DNA from: JAHECW01 sp964641415
GTDB lineage: Bacteria > Acidobacteriota > Thermoanaerobaculia > Thermoanaerobaculales > Sulfomarinibacteraceae
Length of the DNA stretch: 64,000 nucleotides
Direction of reading: 5' to 3'
Assembly (NCBI GenBank): GCA_964641415.1
Contig: CAZXMW010000010.1
Coordinates: 1 to 64,000, forward strand
The translations under genes were made by a program, and so were the position numbers. Numbering within the stretch: the first letter of the stretch is position 1; each line of letters opens with the position of its first letter. Shown one piece after another: positions 23,084 through 30,253 of the stretch. A model generated the notes under the pieces. It searched no databases and was not told where the DNA came from. It worked only from the letters and a program-made list of their open reading frames with translations.

Positions 23084-24310
23084 TCAGCTCTCGCGTCTCC
23101 CCTGGTGGCCTGCGATCGCCTGATCGTCGCTGGAGACCACTCCGGCGGCGAGAGCGAACAGCACGAGTGGAATCTGCTTGTGCAGGAACGGGTCGCCGAA
23201 GAAGCCGAACAGGTAGACGCAACCCACCGCGACCGCGGCCGACCGGCTTTCGAAGCTCCGGTACCGACCGGAAAACAGCGCGACGAAGATCCCGAGCAAC
23301 GCCGCCAGACCGACCATGCCGAGCTCGGTGGCGACCTGTAGATACTGGTTGTGCATGTGATCGAACCAGCCGATCGCCTCCTCGAACTCGGAGTGATCGG
23401 TGGCGAGGCGGCTGCGGAACTCGGGCATGTTGGCGCCGACCCCGGTGCCGAGCACCGGGTGGGCGCGGAGGATGTCGAGTCCGACGACAATTCCAGCGAC
23501 CCGCTTGCCCTGGTTGCCGTCGACCTCGCCGTGGACGACGGCGCGGTAGACCTCGGAGGCGCCCTGGTCGAGCCGGGCCTGGAACCGCGGGACCGTGACG
23601 TAGATCAGGGCGATCACGCCAACGACGCCGGCGAGTGCTGCGCCTCGAACCCACCATGGCCGCCGCGCCAACGACACCGGGGTCAGGACGACCATGGTGG
23701 CGATGAAGGCGATCTGGCCGCTGCGGCCGATGTTGATGACGAGCCCGCCGACCAGGACGAGCAGCAGCGCCGACCACTCGAGCCTGGAGCGCCGGCCCGA
23801 TGCTCCGTGGACGAGATGGACCGTCGCCAGCACCGCCGCAACCGCCAGCACCATGCTGAAGTCGAGGTGCGACATGGTGACCGAGGGGTTGTCCGGGTGA
23901 CTGTGACGAAAGTGGATGTCGCCGATGATGACGACCGGCATCATGGCGGCCGCGAGGACGGTTCCGGCAAGAAATGCCAGCGCCGCGCGCCGGGCGACCG
24001 TCCTGTCGATGCTCGACGCGACGGCCGGGATGAGCAGCAGGTACCGGTATTTTGCCAGGTAGTCGAGCCCGGTGACGGGGTCGTCGGACCACAGCAGCGA
24101 CACCAGGTTGACGGCCAGAAACACCATCACGGCGATGGTCAGGCGGTGTCGGACCAGCCGGTGGAGCCTCTGCCCCAGATCGTCCTGGAAGAACCACAGC
24201 AGCGGGATCAGGGCCGCAGCCATGCTGATCCAGGCCCGGTACAGCGGCAGCGAAAACGCGAGCAGCACGACCAGCCAGCAGAGAACCTCGTTGACGCTGC
24301 GCGGTTTCAT
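23084..24310 (-). CDS. O-antigen ligase family protein
   Basis: 408-aa polytopic membrane protein with about 11-12 helices and the large periplasmic loop between late helices that marks the Wzy_C/WaaL family: 'HPVLGTGVGANMPEFR' and 'GWFDHMHNQYLQVATELGMVG' contain the conserved Arg/His positions that bind the undecaprenyl-diphosphate glycan. Role is either ligation of O-antigen to lipid A-core in the periplasm or a related glycan transfer or polymerisation. ATG at 24308-24310. Transcribed after the small acyl-carrier-like gene (66 nt upstream) and convergent with the MsbA-like gene, 35 nt away. Confidence 0.87.
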   Translation of the reverse strand: MKPRSVNEVLCWLVVLLAFSLPLYRAWISMAAALIPLLWFFQDDLGQRLHRLVRHRLTIAVMVFLAVNLVSLLWSDDPVTGLDYLAKYRYLLLIPAVASSIDRTVARRAALAFLAGTVLAAAMMPVVIIGDIHFRHSHPDNPSVTMSHLDFSMVLAVAAVLATVHLVHGASGRRSRLEWSALLLVLVGGLVINIGRSGQIAFIATMVVLTPVSLARRPWWVRGAALAGVVGVIALIYVTVPRFQARLDQGASEVYRAVVHGEVDGNQGKRVAGIVVGLDILRAHPVLGTGVGANMPEFRSRLATDHSEFEEAIGWFDHMHNQYLQVATELGMVGLAALLGIFVALFSGRYRSFESRSAAVAVGCVYLFGFFGDPFLHKQIPLVLFALAAGVVSSDDQAIAGHQGRRES

Positions 24311-24376
24311 CGCGGTGAGTTCTCGCGGGTCAGGATGATGTCGCCGCGACGGCGTTCGGGATGACGTCCGTCATCT

Positions 24377-24562
24377 TCACGGCGCAGGGCTGTCATCGGG
24401 AACTTCGGTGTCGAGGTGATCCTCGAGCTCGAGCAACCGCCCGACGGCCTTGGCCGAGTCGATGCCCGGAACGGCAACCGGCTCGGCGCCGGGATGCAGC
24501 TCGGTGACGGCCGTGCGGGCGACGCGGGCAATGATCTCGAAAACATGGTCAGAGCGGTTCAT
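24377..24562 (-). CDS. short acyl-carrier-protein-like protein
   Basis: 61 aa. The segment VFEIIARVARTAVTELHP resembles ACP helix 1, and GIDSAKAVGRLLELEDHLDTEVPDD resembles the carrier motif, with the Ser of D-S as the predicted phosphopantetheine site. It stops right after the VPDD turn, so the final helix of a usual ACP (about 75-85 aa) is missing. No obvious frameshift partner continues the ACP pattern. ATG at 24560-24562 is supported by GAAGGAG 11 nt upstream and a TACAAT -10 at 24588-24593. It precedes the O-antigen ligase on the same strand. Either a minimal carrier for an acylated glycolipid step or a decayed ACP. Confidence 0.5.
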   Translation of the reverse strand: MNRSDHVFEIIARVARTAVTELHPGAEPVAVPGIDSAKAVGRLLELEDHLDTEVPDDSPAP

Positions 24563-24587
24563 CCAGGCTGCGTCTCCTTCGGCGGCC

Positions 24588-24593
24588 ATTGTA
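24588..24593 (-). promoter_or_regulatory. -10 element of ACP-like gene
   Basis: Minus-strand GTACAAT, giving a transcript start near 24581, just ahead of the GAAGGAG ribosome binding site. Supports the start at 24562 rather than the ATG inside the -10 region. Confidence 0.45.
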
Positions 24594-24730
24594 CGCAGGT
24601 CAACCCGCCGGCGACACCGCTCGATCCAGGGCCCGCGACTATGGGCTTTCGAGGTCCAACTTGCGTTGTGGCGGACCTCGGGCGTCCCCTCGACGGTCCG
24701 GCGTCGAACAGCGCGTGCCGCCGCCGCCGC

Positions 24731-25099
24731 TCACGCCTTGGCGGTCGGCTCCGACACCACCTTCCGGACCTCGTCCATGTCGAGCTCGCGGACCTTGCCG
24801 AGCAGCTCGTCGAGGGCGTGGGAGGGAAGCATGCCGGCCTGGTTGAAGACCGGAATCGTGTCGCGGAAGACCATGGTCGTCGGAATCGACCTGATCTGGA
24901 ACATCGCCGCGAGCTCGCTCTCGGCCTCGGTGTCGCACGAGACGAAGGTGATGTCGTCGTGCCGCTCCGAGGCCTGCTCGAAGATTGGCTTGAAGGCCTG
25001 ACAGGGACCGCACCACTCCGCCCAGAAGTCAATGATGACGATGTCGTTGTTGGTGATGGTCTCGTTGAGGTTGCTCATGGATAGCGTCTGAACGGCCAT
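24731..25099 (-). CDS. thioredoxin
   Basis: 122-aa cytosolic thiol-disulfide oxidoreductase. Active site WCGPC with Cys30 and Cys33, preceded by the standard DFWAEWCGPCQAFKP strand-helix; cis-Pro in RSIPTTMVFRD. The C-terminal helix is extended (VRELDMDEVRKVVSEPTAKA) relative to E. coli Trx. The ATG at 25097-25099 follows AAAAGGAGACATTC, a strong site; an upstream in-frame ATG is ignored because it would sit before the ribosome binding site. A strong canonical promoter is present with a palindrome over the -10. Function in reducing ribonucleotide reductase, peroxiredoxins and others is family knowledge. Confidence 0.95.
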   Translation of the reverse strand: MAVQTLSMSNLNETITNNDIVIIDFWAEWCGPCQAFKPIFEQASERHDDITFVSCDTEAESELAAMFQIRSIPTTMVFRDTIPVFNQAGMLPSHALDELLGKVRELDMDEVRKVVSEPTAKA

Positions 25100-25149
25100 G
25101 AATGTCTCCTTTTCTGACGTTCGAATGGCTAACATAACTATTCAACGAT

Positions 25150-25178
25150 ATTCTAAATTAGAGTTGCATTGATGTCAA
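25150..25178 (-). promoter_or_regulatory. sigma-70 promoter of thioredoxin with palindrome
   Basis: Minus strand TTGACA (25173-25178), exact 17-nt spacer, TAGAAT (25150-25155). The 11-bp palindrome TCTAAATTAGA (25152-25162) overlaps the -10 and is a good candidate operator. The region is AT-rich, unlike its surroundings. Only 12 nt separate the -35 from the stop of the upstream helicase gene. Confidence 0.8.
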
Positions 25179-25190
25179 ATCCCGACGTGC

Positions 25191-27257
25191 TCAGTTGACG
25201 TCGTCACCCCTGTCGTCGTCGAGAAAGCCCGGCAGCTGGTAGCGGCCGCCGGTCGTCAGCGCCCGATCGTCGGCGTCGTCCTCCGCGGCCGCGACGACCA
25301 GCCGTTCGGTGACGCCTTCGGGCAGCTCGCCGAGAAACCTCGAGGGATCGAGCAGCACGTCGACGCGGTAGCGGTCGCGCGCCAGCTCGGGTCGGGCGAG
25401 AAAAAGCCGCTCCTGCGCGCGAGTCACGGCGACGTAGAACAGTCGCCGTTCCTCCTCCATGTCCTCGGTACGGGCGCTCGGGAATCGGCCCTCAGCGAGC
25501 CAGAGGACGAACACCACGCGCCACTCGAGCCCCTTGGCCTGGTGTGTCGTCGACAGCGTCAGCACCTCGTCGGTCGGGCCGCGCACAGTGTCCTCGCCCG
25601 ACAGATCGTTGAGCAACGTGATCTCGGCGAGAAACCCGCCGAGGTCGGGAAAGCCGTCGGCGAACAGGGCGAGCTGCTCGATGTCCTCGAGTCGCGAACC
25701 GGCATTTTCGAGGTTGCCGCGCGCCCAGTCCTGGTAGAACTCGGTGACGACGAGCCGGATCGACTCGCCGGGCTGGCCGAGGAGCCGCGCCTCGGCGAGT
25801 TCGCCGAACAGAGTCTTGGCGGCGGCCATGGACCGCCGGGCGCCGGCCGGCAGGTCGACCGTCTGCGGATCGGTGCCGATCAGCCTGCCGAGGGGGTCGG
25901 CGCCCGCGACGCGGGCCCACAGACGGGCGGTCAGCCGAGGGCCGAAGCCCTGCCGGAGCTTCATGGCGCGCGCGAAGGAGACCTCGTCGCGCGGATTGTC
26001 GACGAAGCGAAGGTGGGCAAGAACGTCCTTGACGTGCCGCTGCTCGAAGAATCGGAGTCCGGAGCGGATCCTGAACGGCAGATTGCGGCGGGTCAGCTCG
26101 ACCTGGAGATCGAAGGAGTGCGAGTGGTTGCGGTACAGGACCGCCATCTCCTCGAGGTCGATGCCTTCATCCCGCAGCTCGAGGACGGTGTCGGCGATCC
26201 ACTCGGCCTGCTGCTCCGGGGTTGGGGTCACGACCTCGACCGGAAGCTCGCCGGTGGTCCGAACGGATCGAAGCTCCTTGCGGAACTGACGCCGGTTGTG
26301 GGCGATCGAAGCGTTGGCAAGAGCCAGAATCTGAGGCGTCGAGCGGTAGTTGGTCTCGAGTCGGAAGACCGCGCAGTTGTCGTGGCGCTCGGGGAAGGTC
26401 AGGATGTTGTCGAAGTCGGCGCCGCGGAAGGCGTAAATCGACTGGGCGTCGTCACCGACCACCATGACATTGCGCTCGGGACCGAGCATGGCGTCGACGA
26501 TATCGGCCTGAAGGCGGTTGGTGTCCTGGTACTCGTCGACCAGGATGTGACGGTAGCTCGAGGCCAGCTGCCTGCGGACGTCGGCGTGCCGGGTAATGAG
26601 CAGCAGCCAGTTGAGCAGCAGATCGTCGAAGTCCATCAGGTCAGCCCGGCGCTTGCGTTCGAGGTAGCGCTTGAAGACCGTGCCGATGAGATCGGCGGCG
26701 TCGAAGAACTGCGGCGCCTTTTCGACGAGCACCTCCTCGAGCTCGCGGCCGGTGTTGATGACGAAGCTGTACAGGTCGACCAGCAACCGTGGTTTGGGCA
26801 GCCGGCGCTTCGGCGCCTCGGGCGAGACGTCGGCCAGCGCGTGGCCCATCAGGTCGGTGGCGTCCTCGCGGTCGAGAATGCTGAATCGCGGTCCGTAGCC
26901 GACCCGCTCGGCCCAACGACGCAGGATGCGGTGGCCGGCCGAGTGGAAGGTCCCGCCGTGAACCCGGCCGGTTTCGCGGTCGAGCAGCCGACCGACCCGG
27001 TCGAGCATCTCGCGGGCCGCTTTGTTGGTGAAGGTGAGCAGCAGGATCCGGCCCGGCGGGACCCCGCCCTCCATGAGCCGGCACGCCCGATAGACCAGGG
27101 TTCGGGTCTTGCCCGTGCCCGCTCCGGCGAGCACCAGCATCGGCCCGCCCGGATGCATCACCGCGTCGAGCTGCTGGCGGTTGAGGTCTGCTTCATAGTC
27201 GACGCGATCGGCGCCGCGGAGACCGGATCGGCCGGCCGGGCGGATCTGATCGCTCAT
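25191..27257 (-). CDS. UvrD/PcrA-type superfamily 1 DNA helicase
   Basis: 688-aa 3'-5' helicase for repair or replication-fork work. Motifs in order: Walker A GAGTGKTRTL (45-54), TFTNKAAREM, Walker B DEYQDTN (about 225), VGDDAQSIYAFRGA, LETNYRST, 'STTHQAKGLEWRVVFV' and 'EERRLFYVAVTRAQERLFLA'. The 'DAQSIYAFRGA' form is close to PcrA/UvrD. The C-terminus ends in an acidic tail (FLDDDRGDDVN) instead of the RNA-polymerase-binding Tudor tail of classical PcrA. ATG at 27255-27257 overlaps the stop of the upstream GNAT gene (ATGA), so translation is coupled. Longer upstream readings are shadows. Confidence 0.93.
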   Translation of the reverse strand: MSDQIRPAGRSGLRGADRVDYEADLNRQQLDAVMHPGGPMLVLAGAGTGKTRTLVYRACRLMEGGVPPGRILLLTFTNKAAREMLDRVGRLLDRETGRVHGGTFHSAGHRILRRWAERVGYGPRFSILDREDATDLMGHALADVSPEAPKRRLPKPRLLVDLYSFVINTGRELEEVLVEKAPQFFDAADLIGTVFKRYLERKRRADLMDFDDLLLNWLLLITRHADVRRQLASSYRHILVDEYQDTNRLQADIVDAMLGPERNVMVVGDDAQSIYAFRGADFDNILTFPERHDNCAVFRLETNYRSTPQILALANASIAHNRRQFRKELRSVRTTGELPVEVVTPTPEQQAEWIADTVLELRDEGIDLEEMAVLYRNHSHSFDLQVELTRRNLPFRIRSGLRFFEQRHVKDVLAHLRFVDNPRDEVSFARAMKLRQGFGPRLTARLWARVAGADPLGRLIGTDPQTVDLPAGARRSMAAAKTLFGELAEARLLGQPGESIRLVVTEFYQDWARGNLENAGSRLEDIEQLALFADGFPDLGGFLAEITLLNDLSGEDTVRGPTDEVLTLSTTHQAKGLEWRVVFVLWLAEGRFPSARTEDMEEERRLFYVAVTRAQERLFLARPELARDRYRVDVLLDPSRFLGELPEGVTERLVVAAAEDDADDRALTTGGRYQLPGFLDDDRGDDVN

Positions 27258-28180
27258 GGCAGGGCGACGAGGCCGAGGATGGTGCGGTCGAAGGCGAGGT
27301 TGACGTCGCGGCCGTACAGCATGAACGTCGCCTCGAGCCGGCAGCCGGCCTCGAGCACCGCGTCGACGCCCTCGACGAACGGCGCCGGCACTCTCAGAGT
27401 CAGCTGGTCGTCGGCCTCCGCGGCCTCGCTGGCAAGCCGGATCGCCCAGCCGACGGCGCACAGCGCGGCCTCGCGGGTGGTCCCGGCCGCCGGGCCGACC
27501 TGGCCCCGGCCGCCGTAGGCGTAGGCAGCGATCCGCTCGCCCTGGCGGACGAAGGCGGTGTGAAATTCGCGCTGCTTGAGCCAGTACTGGTGATCGGTCT
27601 CGCGGACGATGTTGCGGGTCAGCCGGTCGATCCGGTCGAGGTCGGCCTGTCCCCGACGCTGGAACAGATCCGAGGTGACGTCGCGTCCGTCCATGAGCCT
27701 GGACAGCGCGTGCCCGAGACGGAGTCCCACCGAAGGCGGGACCACGATCTGGTAGACCGGCGCCAACGGTCGGAAGCCGTGGCGCAGCAGCAGACTCTGA
27801 ACCGCCCCCTCGGTCGGGACCAGGGTCAGGAACTCGCGCGCGCCGGAGCGCTCGCCGTAGGCCAGCATGCGGGCCATCAGCGCGCCGCCGGCGCCGCGGC
27901 CCCGGTGCTGCGGCAGCACCCACATCTCCGAGATGACGCACTGACGCGACCGGACGTGGCCGGCCGCGAAACCGACCGTCTCCTGTTTGTCCTCGCCGGT
28001 TTGGAAGCCCTCCGGGTCGTGGGTCATGAGGTGGATCAGGTCCGGGTCGACGTCCATGTCAAGGTCGAGAACCCCGTAGTGACTGGGAAATGCATCGAGT
28101 TCGGCAGCAACCGCGTCGCGGAGCACGGCGAGGCCCGGAAGCTCCTCGCGATTGGTCCGCCGCACCTTGATCCTGGCCAT
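27254..28180 (-). CDS. GNAT-family N-acetyltransferase, two-domain
   Basis: 308 aa. The N-terminal 150 residues hold a GNAT domain with the acetyl-CoA motif QHRGRGAGGALMA (91-103) after 'CVISEMWVLP'. The C-terminal half (about 155-308) has weaker similarity to a second GNAT-like fold (GERIAAYAYGGRGQVGP, 'LTLRVPAPFVEGVDAVLEAGCRLEATFMLYGRD') without a clear CoA loop. Start ATG 28178-28180 follows GGGGGACGGG. First gene of a two-gene operon with the UvrD-like helicase, overlapping by 4 nt; substrate unknown. The link to a helicase may be incidental or mean a protein-acetylation partner. Confidence 0.82.
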   Translation of the reverse strand: MARIKVRRTNREELPGLAVLRDAVAAELDAFPSHYGVLDLDMDVDPDLIHLMTHDPEGFQTGEDKQETVGFAAGHVRSRQCVISEMWVLPQHRGRGAGGALMARMLAYGERSGAREFLTLVPTEGAVQSLLLRHGFRPLAPVYQIVVPPSVGLRLGHALSRLMDGRDVTSDLFQRRGQADLDRIDRLTRNIVRETDHQYWLKQREFHTAFVRQGERIAAYAYGGRGQVGPAAGTTREAALCAVGWAIRLASEAAEADDQLTLRVPAPFVEGVDAVLEAGCRLEATFMLYGRDVNLAFDRTILGLVALP

Positions 28181-28205
28181 CCCGTCCCCCGTCCGACGAT
28201 GTCGG

Positions 28206-28213
28206 AGTCTAGC
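28206..28213 (-). promoter_or_regulatory. extended -10 promoter of GNAT-helicase operon
   Basis: Minus-strand TGCTAGACT (TG-C-TAGACT), about 26 nt before the GNAT start. The 304-bp gap 28181-28484 between divergent operons holds this, the plus-strand promoter at 28449-28454 and a short GGGATC hexamer run at 28418-28441; nothing else is seen. Confidence 0.45.
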
Positions 28214-28448
28214 AGGATCGCAGGGGGGGCGCAGGGGCATTGAGCGGGGAAGAGCTCCGAGCTCGTCCGTGGCGTCGGACGCCCCGGGTGATCTTGAGGA
28301 ATGAGTGTAGAGATCGGTCCAATGGCGTCTTGCCCGGAGTGCCGGTCGAGTGTGTCGCTGCAATCCGGTCGACCTCTTCTCGCCGAGGCAACGAACGCGA
28401 GGAGCTTCGGATGCGCGAGCTGATCGGGATCGGGATCGGGAGCGCGAC

Positions 28449-28454
28449 TACAAT
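28449..28454 (+). promoter_or_regulatory. -10 element of carboxyltransferase gene
   Basis: TACAAT 30 nt before the ATG at 28485, preceded by a GGGATC hexamer run. The -35 region is repeat sequence with no clear match. Confidence 0.5.
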
Positions 28455-28484
28455 GGCTCGAAGACGCGTTGGAAAGGGGTGTCC

Positions 28485-30152
28485 ATGCCCAAGCTGCTCG
28501 ACCACGAGGTTCAGCGCGATGAAGCCTACGAGGCCAATCGCGACCACTGGCTCAACGAGCTCCGGATCATCGAGGCCCAGCGCCGTGCCATCGCCCGCGG
28601 CGGCGGCGACAAGGCGGCCGAGCGGCAGCGGGCCCAGGGCAAGATGCTCGCGCGCGAGCGCATTGAGATCCTGATCGACGACGGCACCGACTTTCTCGAG
28701 CTCGGCAGCTTCGCGGCATGGGAGTTCTACGAGGAGTGGGGCGGGGCGCCGGCCGCAGGAGTGGTGACCGGCCTCGGGCGGGTCAGCGGCCGCGAGTGCG
28801 TGATCGTGGCCAACGATGCCACGGTCAAGGCCGGCGCGTGGTTTCCCCTGACCTGCAAGAAGATCCTGCGCGCCCAGGAGATCGCGCTCGAAAACCGGCT
28901 CCCGCTGATCTACCTGGTGGACTCGGCCGGGGTCTTCCTGCCGATGCAGGACGAAATCTTTCCCGACAAGGAGCACTTCGGCCGGGTCTTCTACAACAAC
29001 GCCCGGCTGTCGGCCGAGGGCATCTACCAGATCTCGGCGATTATGGGCTCGTGCGTGGCCGGCGGCGCCTACCTGCCGATCATGTCCGACGAGGCGCTCA
29101 TTGTCGAGGAAACCGGCACGATCTTCCTCGCCGGCGCCCACCTGGTCCAGGCCGCCATTGGCGAGACCAAGAACAACCAGGACCTCGGCGGCGCCGAGGT
29201 TCAGGTCGACATCTCGGGCGTGGTCGACGACCGTTTCCCGAACGACCGGGCCGCCATCGATCACATTCGCGCCCGCATGGGCGAGCTCGCCCACCCGGCG
29301 ATGGCGACCTTCGACCGGATCGACGAACGCCCGCCCCTGGTCGATCCGGACGAGCTGCTCGGTGTGCTTCCGATCGATCGGTCCAGGCCCTACAGCACCC
29401 ACACGCTGCTCGGACGCCTGCTCGACGGCTCGGAGTTCACCGAGTACAAGGCGACATACGGGCGAACCCTGATCTGCGGGACCGGCCGTGTCGATGGTTG
29501 GGCGGTCGGCATCGTCGCCAACGAACGACGGGTGGTCCACCGTCGGCGCGGTCTCGAACCGGGCGAGCGCGAGATGCAGATCGGAGGCGTGATCTACTCC
29601 GACGCCGCCGACAAGGCGGCTCGCTTCGTCGAGCTGATGAACCAGAAGGGCATCCCGCTGCTGTTCCTGCAGGACGTGACCGGCTTCATGGTCGGCTCGA
29701 AGTCCGAGCGCGAGGGCATCATCAAGGACGGCGCCAAGCTGGTCAACGTGGTTGCCAACTCGGTGGTGCCGAAGATCACGGTCTTCATCGGAAATTCATT
29801 CGGCGCCGGCAACTACGCCATGTGCGGCCGCGCGTACGGCGCCCGTTTCTTCTACGCCTGGCCGTCGGCGTCGATCGCCGTGATGGGCGGTCAGCAGGCG
29901 TCGGAGACGCTGCTCGCGATCCAGCTCAAGAATCGCGGCGACGAGGTCGGCGAGGACGAGAAGGCCGAACGGCTGGCCGAGATCCAGGCCCGCTATCGCG
30001 CCTCCAACGACCCCCGCTACGGCGCTGCCCGTCTCTGGCTGGACGAGATCATCGACCCGCGCCGGACCCGCGAAGTGATCAGCCGCAGCCTCGGCGCAGT
30101 GGCCCACCAGCCGGAGATCCCGCCGTTCAAGGTCGGTGTCCTCCAGACCTGA
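28485..30152 (+). CDS. acyl-CoA carboxylase carboxyltransferase subunit (MccB-like)
   Basis: 555-aa biotin-dependent carboxyltransferase that moves CO2 from carboxybiotin to an acyl-CoA. N-terminal crotonase-fold half: 'KMLARERIEILIDDG', 'GRECVIVANDATVKAGAWFPLT', 'YLVDSAGVFLPMQDEIFPDK' and 'IMGSCVAGGAYLPIMSD'; C-terminal half: 'PLLFLQDVTGFMVGS', 'GNSFGAGNYAMCGRAYGARF', 'WPSASIAVMGG'. Length and the 'AGVFLPMQ' motif fit methylcrotonyl-CoA or related carboxylases better than propionyl-CoA ones. ATG at 28485 follows GAAAGGGG. No biotin carboxylase or biotin carrier lies in the window, so its partners are elsewhere. Substrate assignment is inference. Confidence 0.88.
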   Translation: MPKLLDHEVQRDEAYEANRDHWLNELRIIEAQRRAIARGGGDKAAERQRAQGKMLARERIEILIDDGTDFLELGSFAAWEFYEEWGGAPAAGVVTGLGRVSGRECVIVANDATVKAGAWFPLTCKKILRAQEIALENRLPLIYLVDSAGVFLPMQDEIFPDKEHFGRVFYNNARLSAEGIYQISAIMGSCVAGGAYLPIMSDEALIVEETGTIFLAGAHLVQAAIGETKNNQDLGGAEVQVDISGVVDDRFPNDRAAIDHIRARMGELAHPAMATFDRIDERPPLVDPDELLGVLPIDRSRPYSTHTLLGRLLDGSEFTEYKATYGRTLICGTGRVDGWAVGIVANERRVVHRRRGLEPGEREMQIGGVIYSDAADKAARFVELMNQKGIPLLFLQDVTGFMVGSKSEREGIIKDGAKLVNVVANSVVPKITVFIGNSFGAGNYAMCGRAYGARFFYAWPSASIAVMGGQQASETLLAIQLKNRGDEVGEDEKAERLAEIQARYRASNDPRYGAARLWLDEIIDPRRTREVISRSLGAVAHQPEIPPFKVGVLQT

Positions 30153-30253
30153 TGGCGGTCGGCGTCACCCCCCCCGGCGATGAACCCACGCCCCCGGCCG
30201 TTCGTGTCGACTGTCGACCCCTCTCGAGTAACTGCACAGGCTGGGAAGGCAAA

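Noticed and set aside
24307..24546. Alternative frame after the ACP-like motif as a frameshifted C-terminus
   Set aside because: Its sequence (ALRREDDGRHPERRRGDII) does not resemble the last helix of ACPs, so a frameshift is not supported.
25542..27518. Long plus-strand frame antisense to the UvrD-like helicase
   Set aside because: Mirror frame of a high-GC gene; has no motif and low-complexity Gly/Val/Asp/Arg content.
28718..30253. Plus-strand frame within the carboxyltransferase gene continuing into the GWxTD gene
   Set aside because: It is a +1 shadow of the carboxyltransferase; the GWxTD protein has its own start at 30254 with a ribosome binding site.
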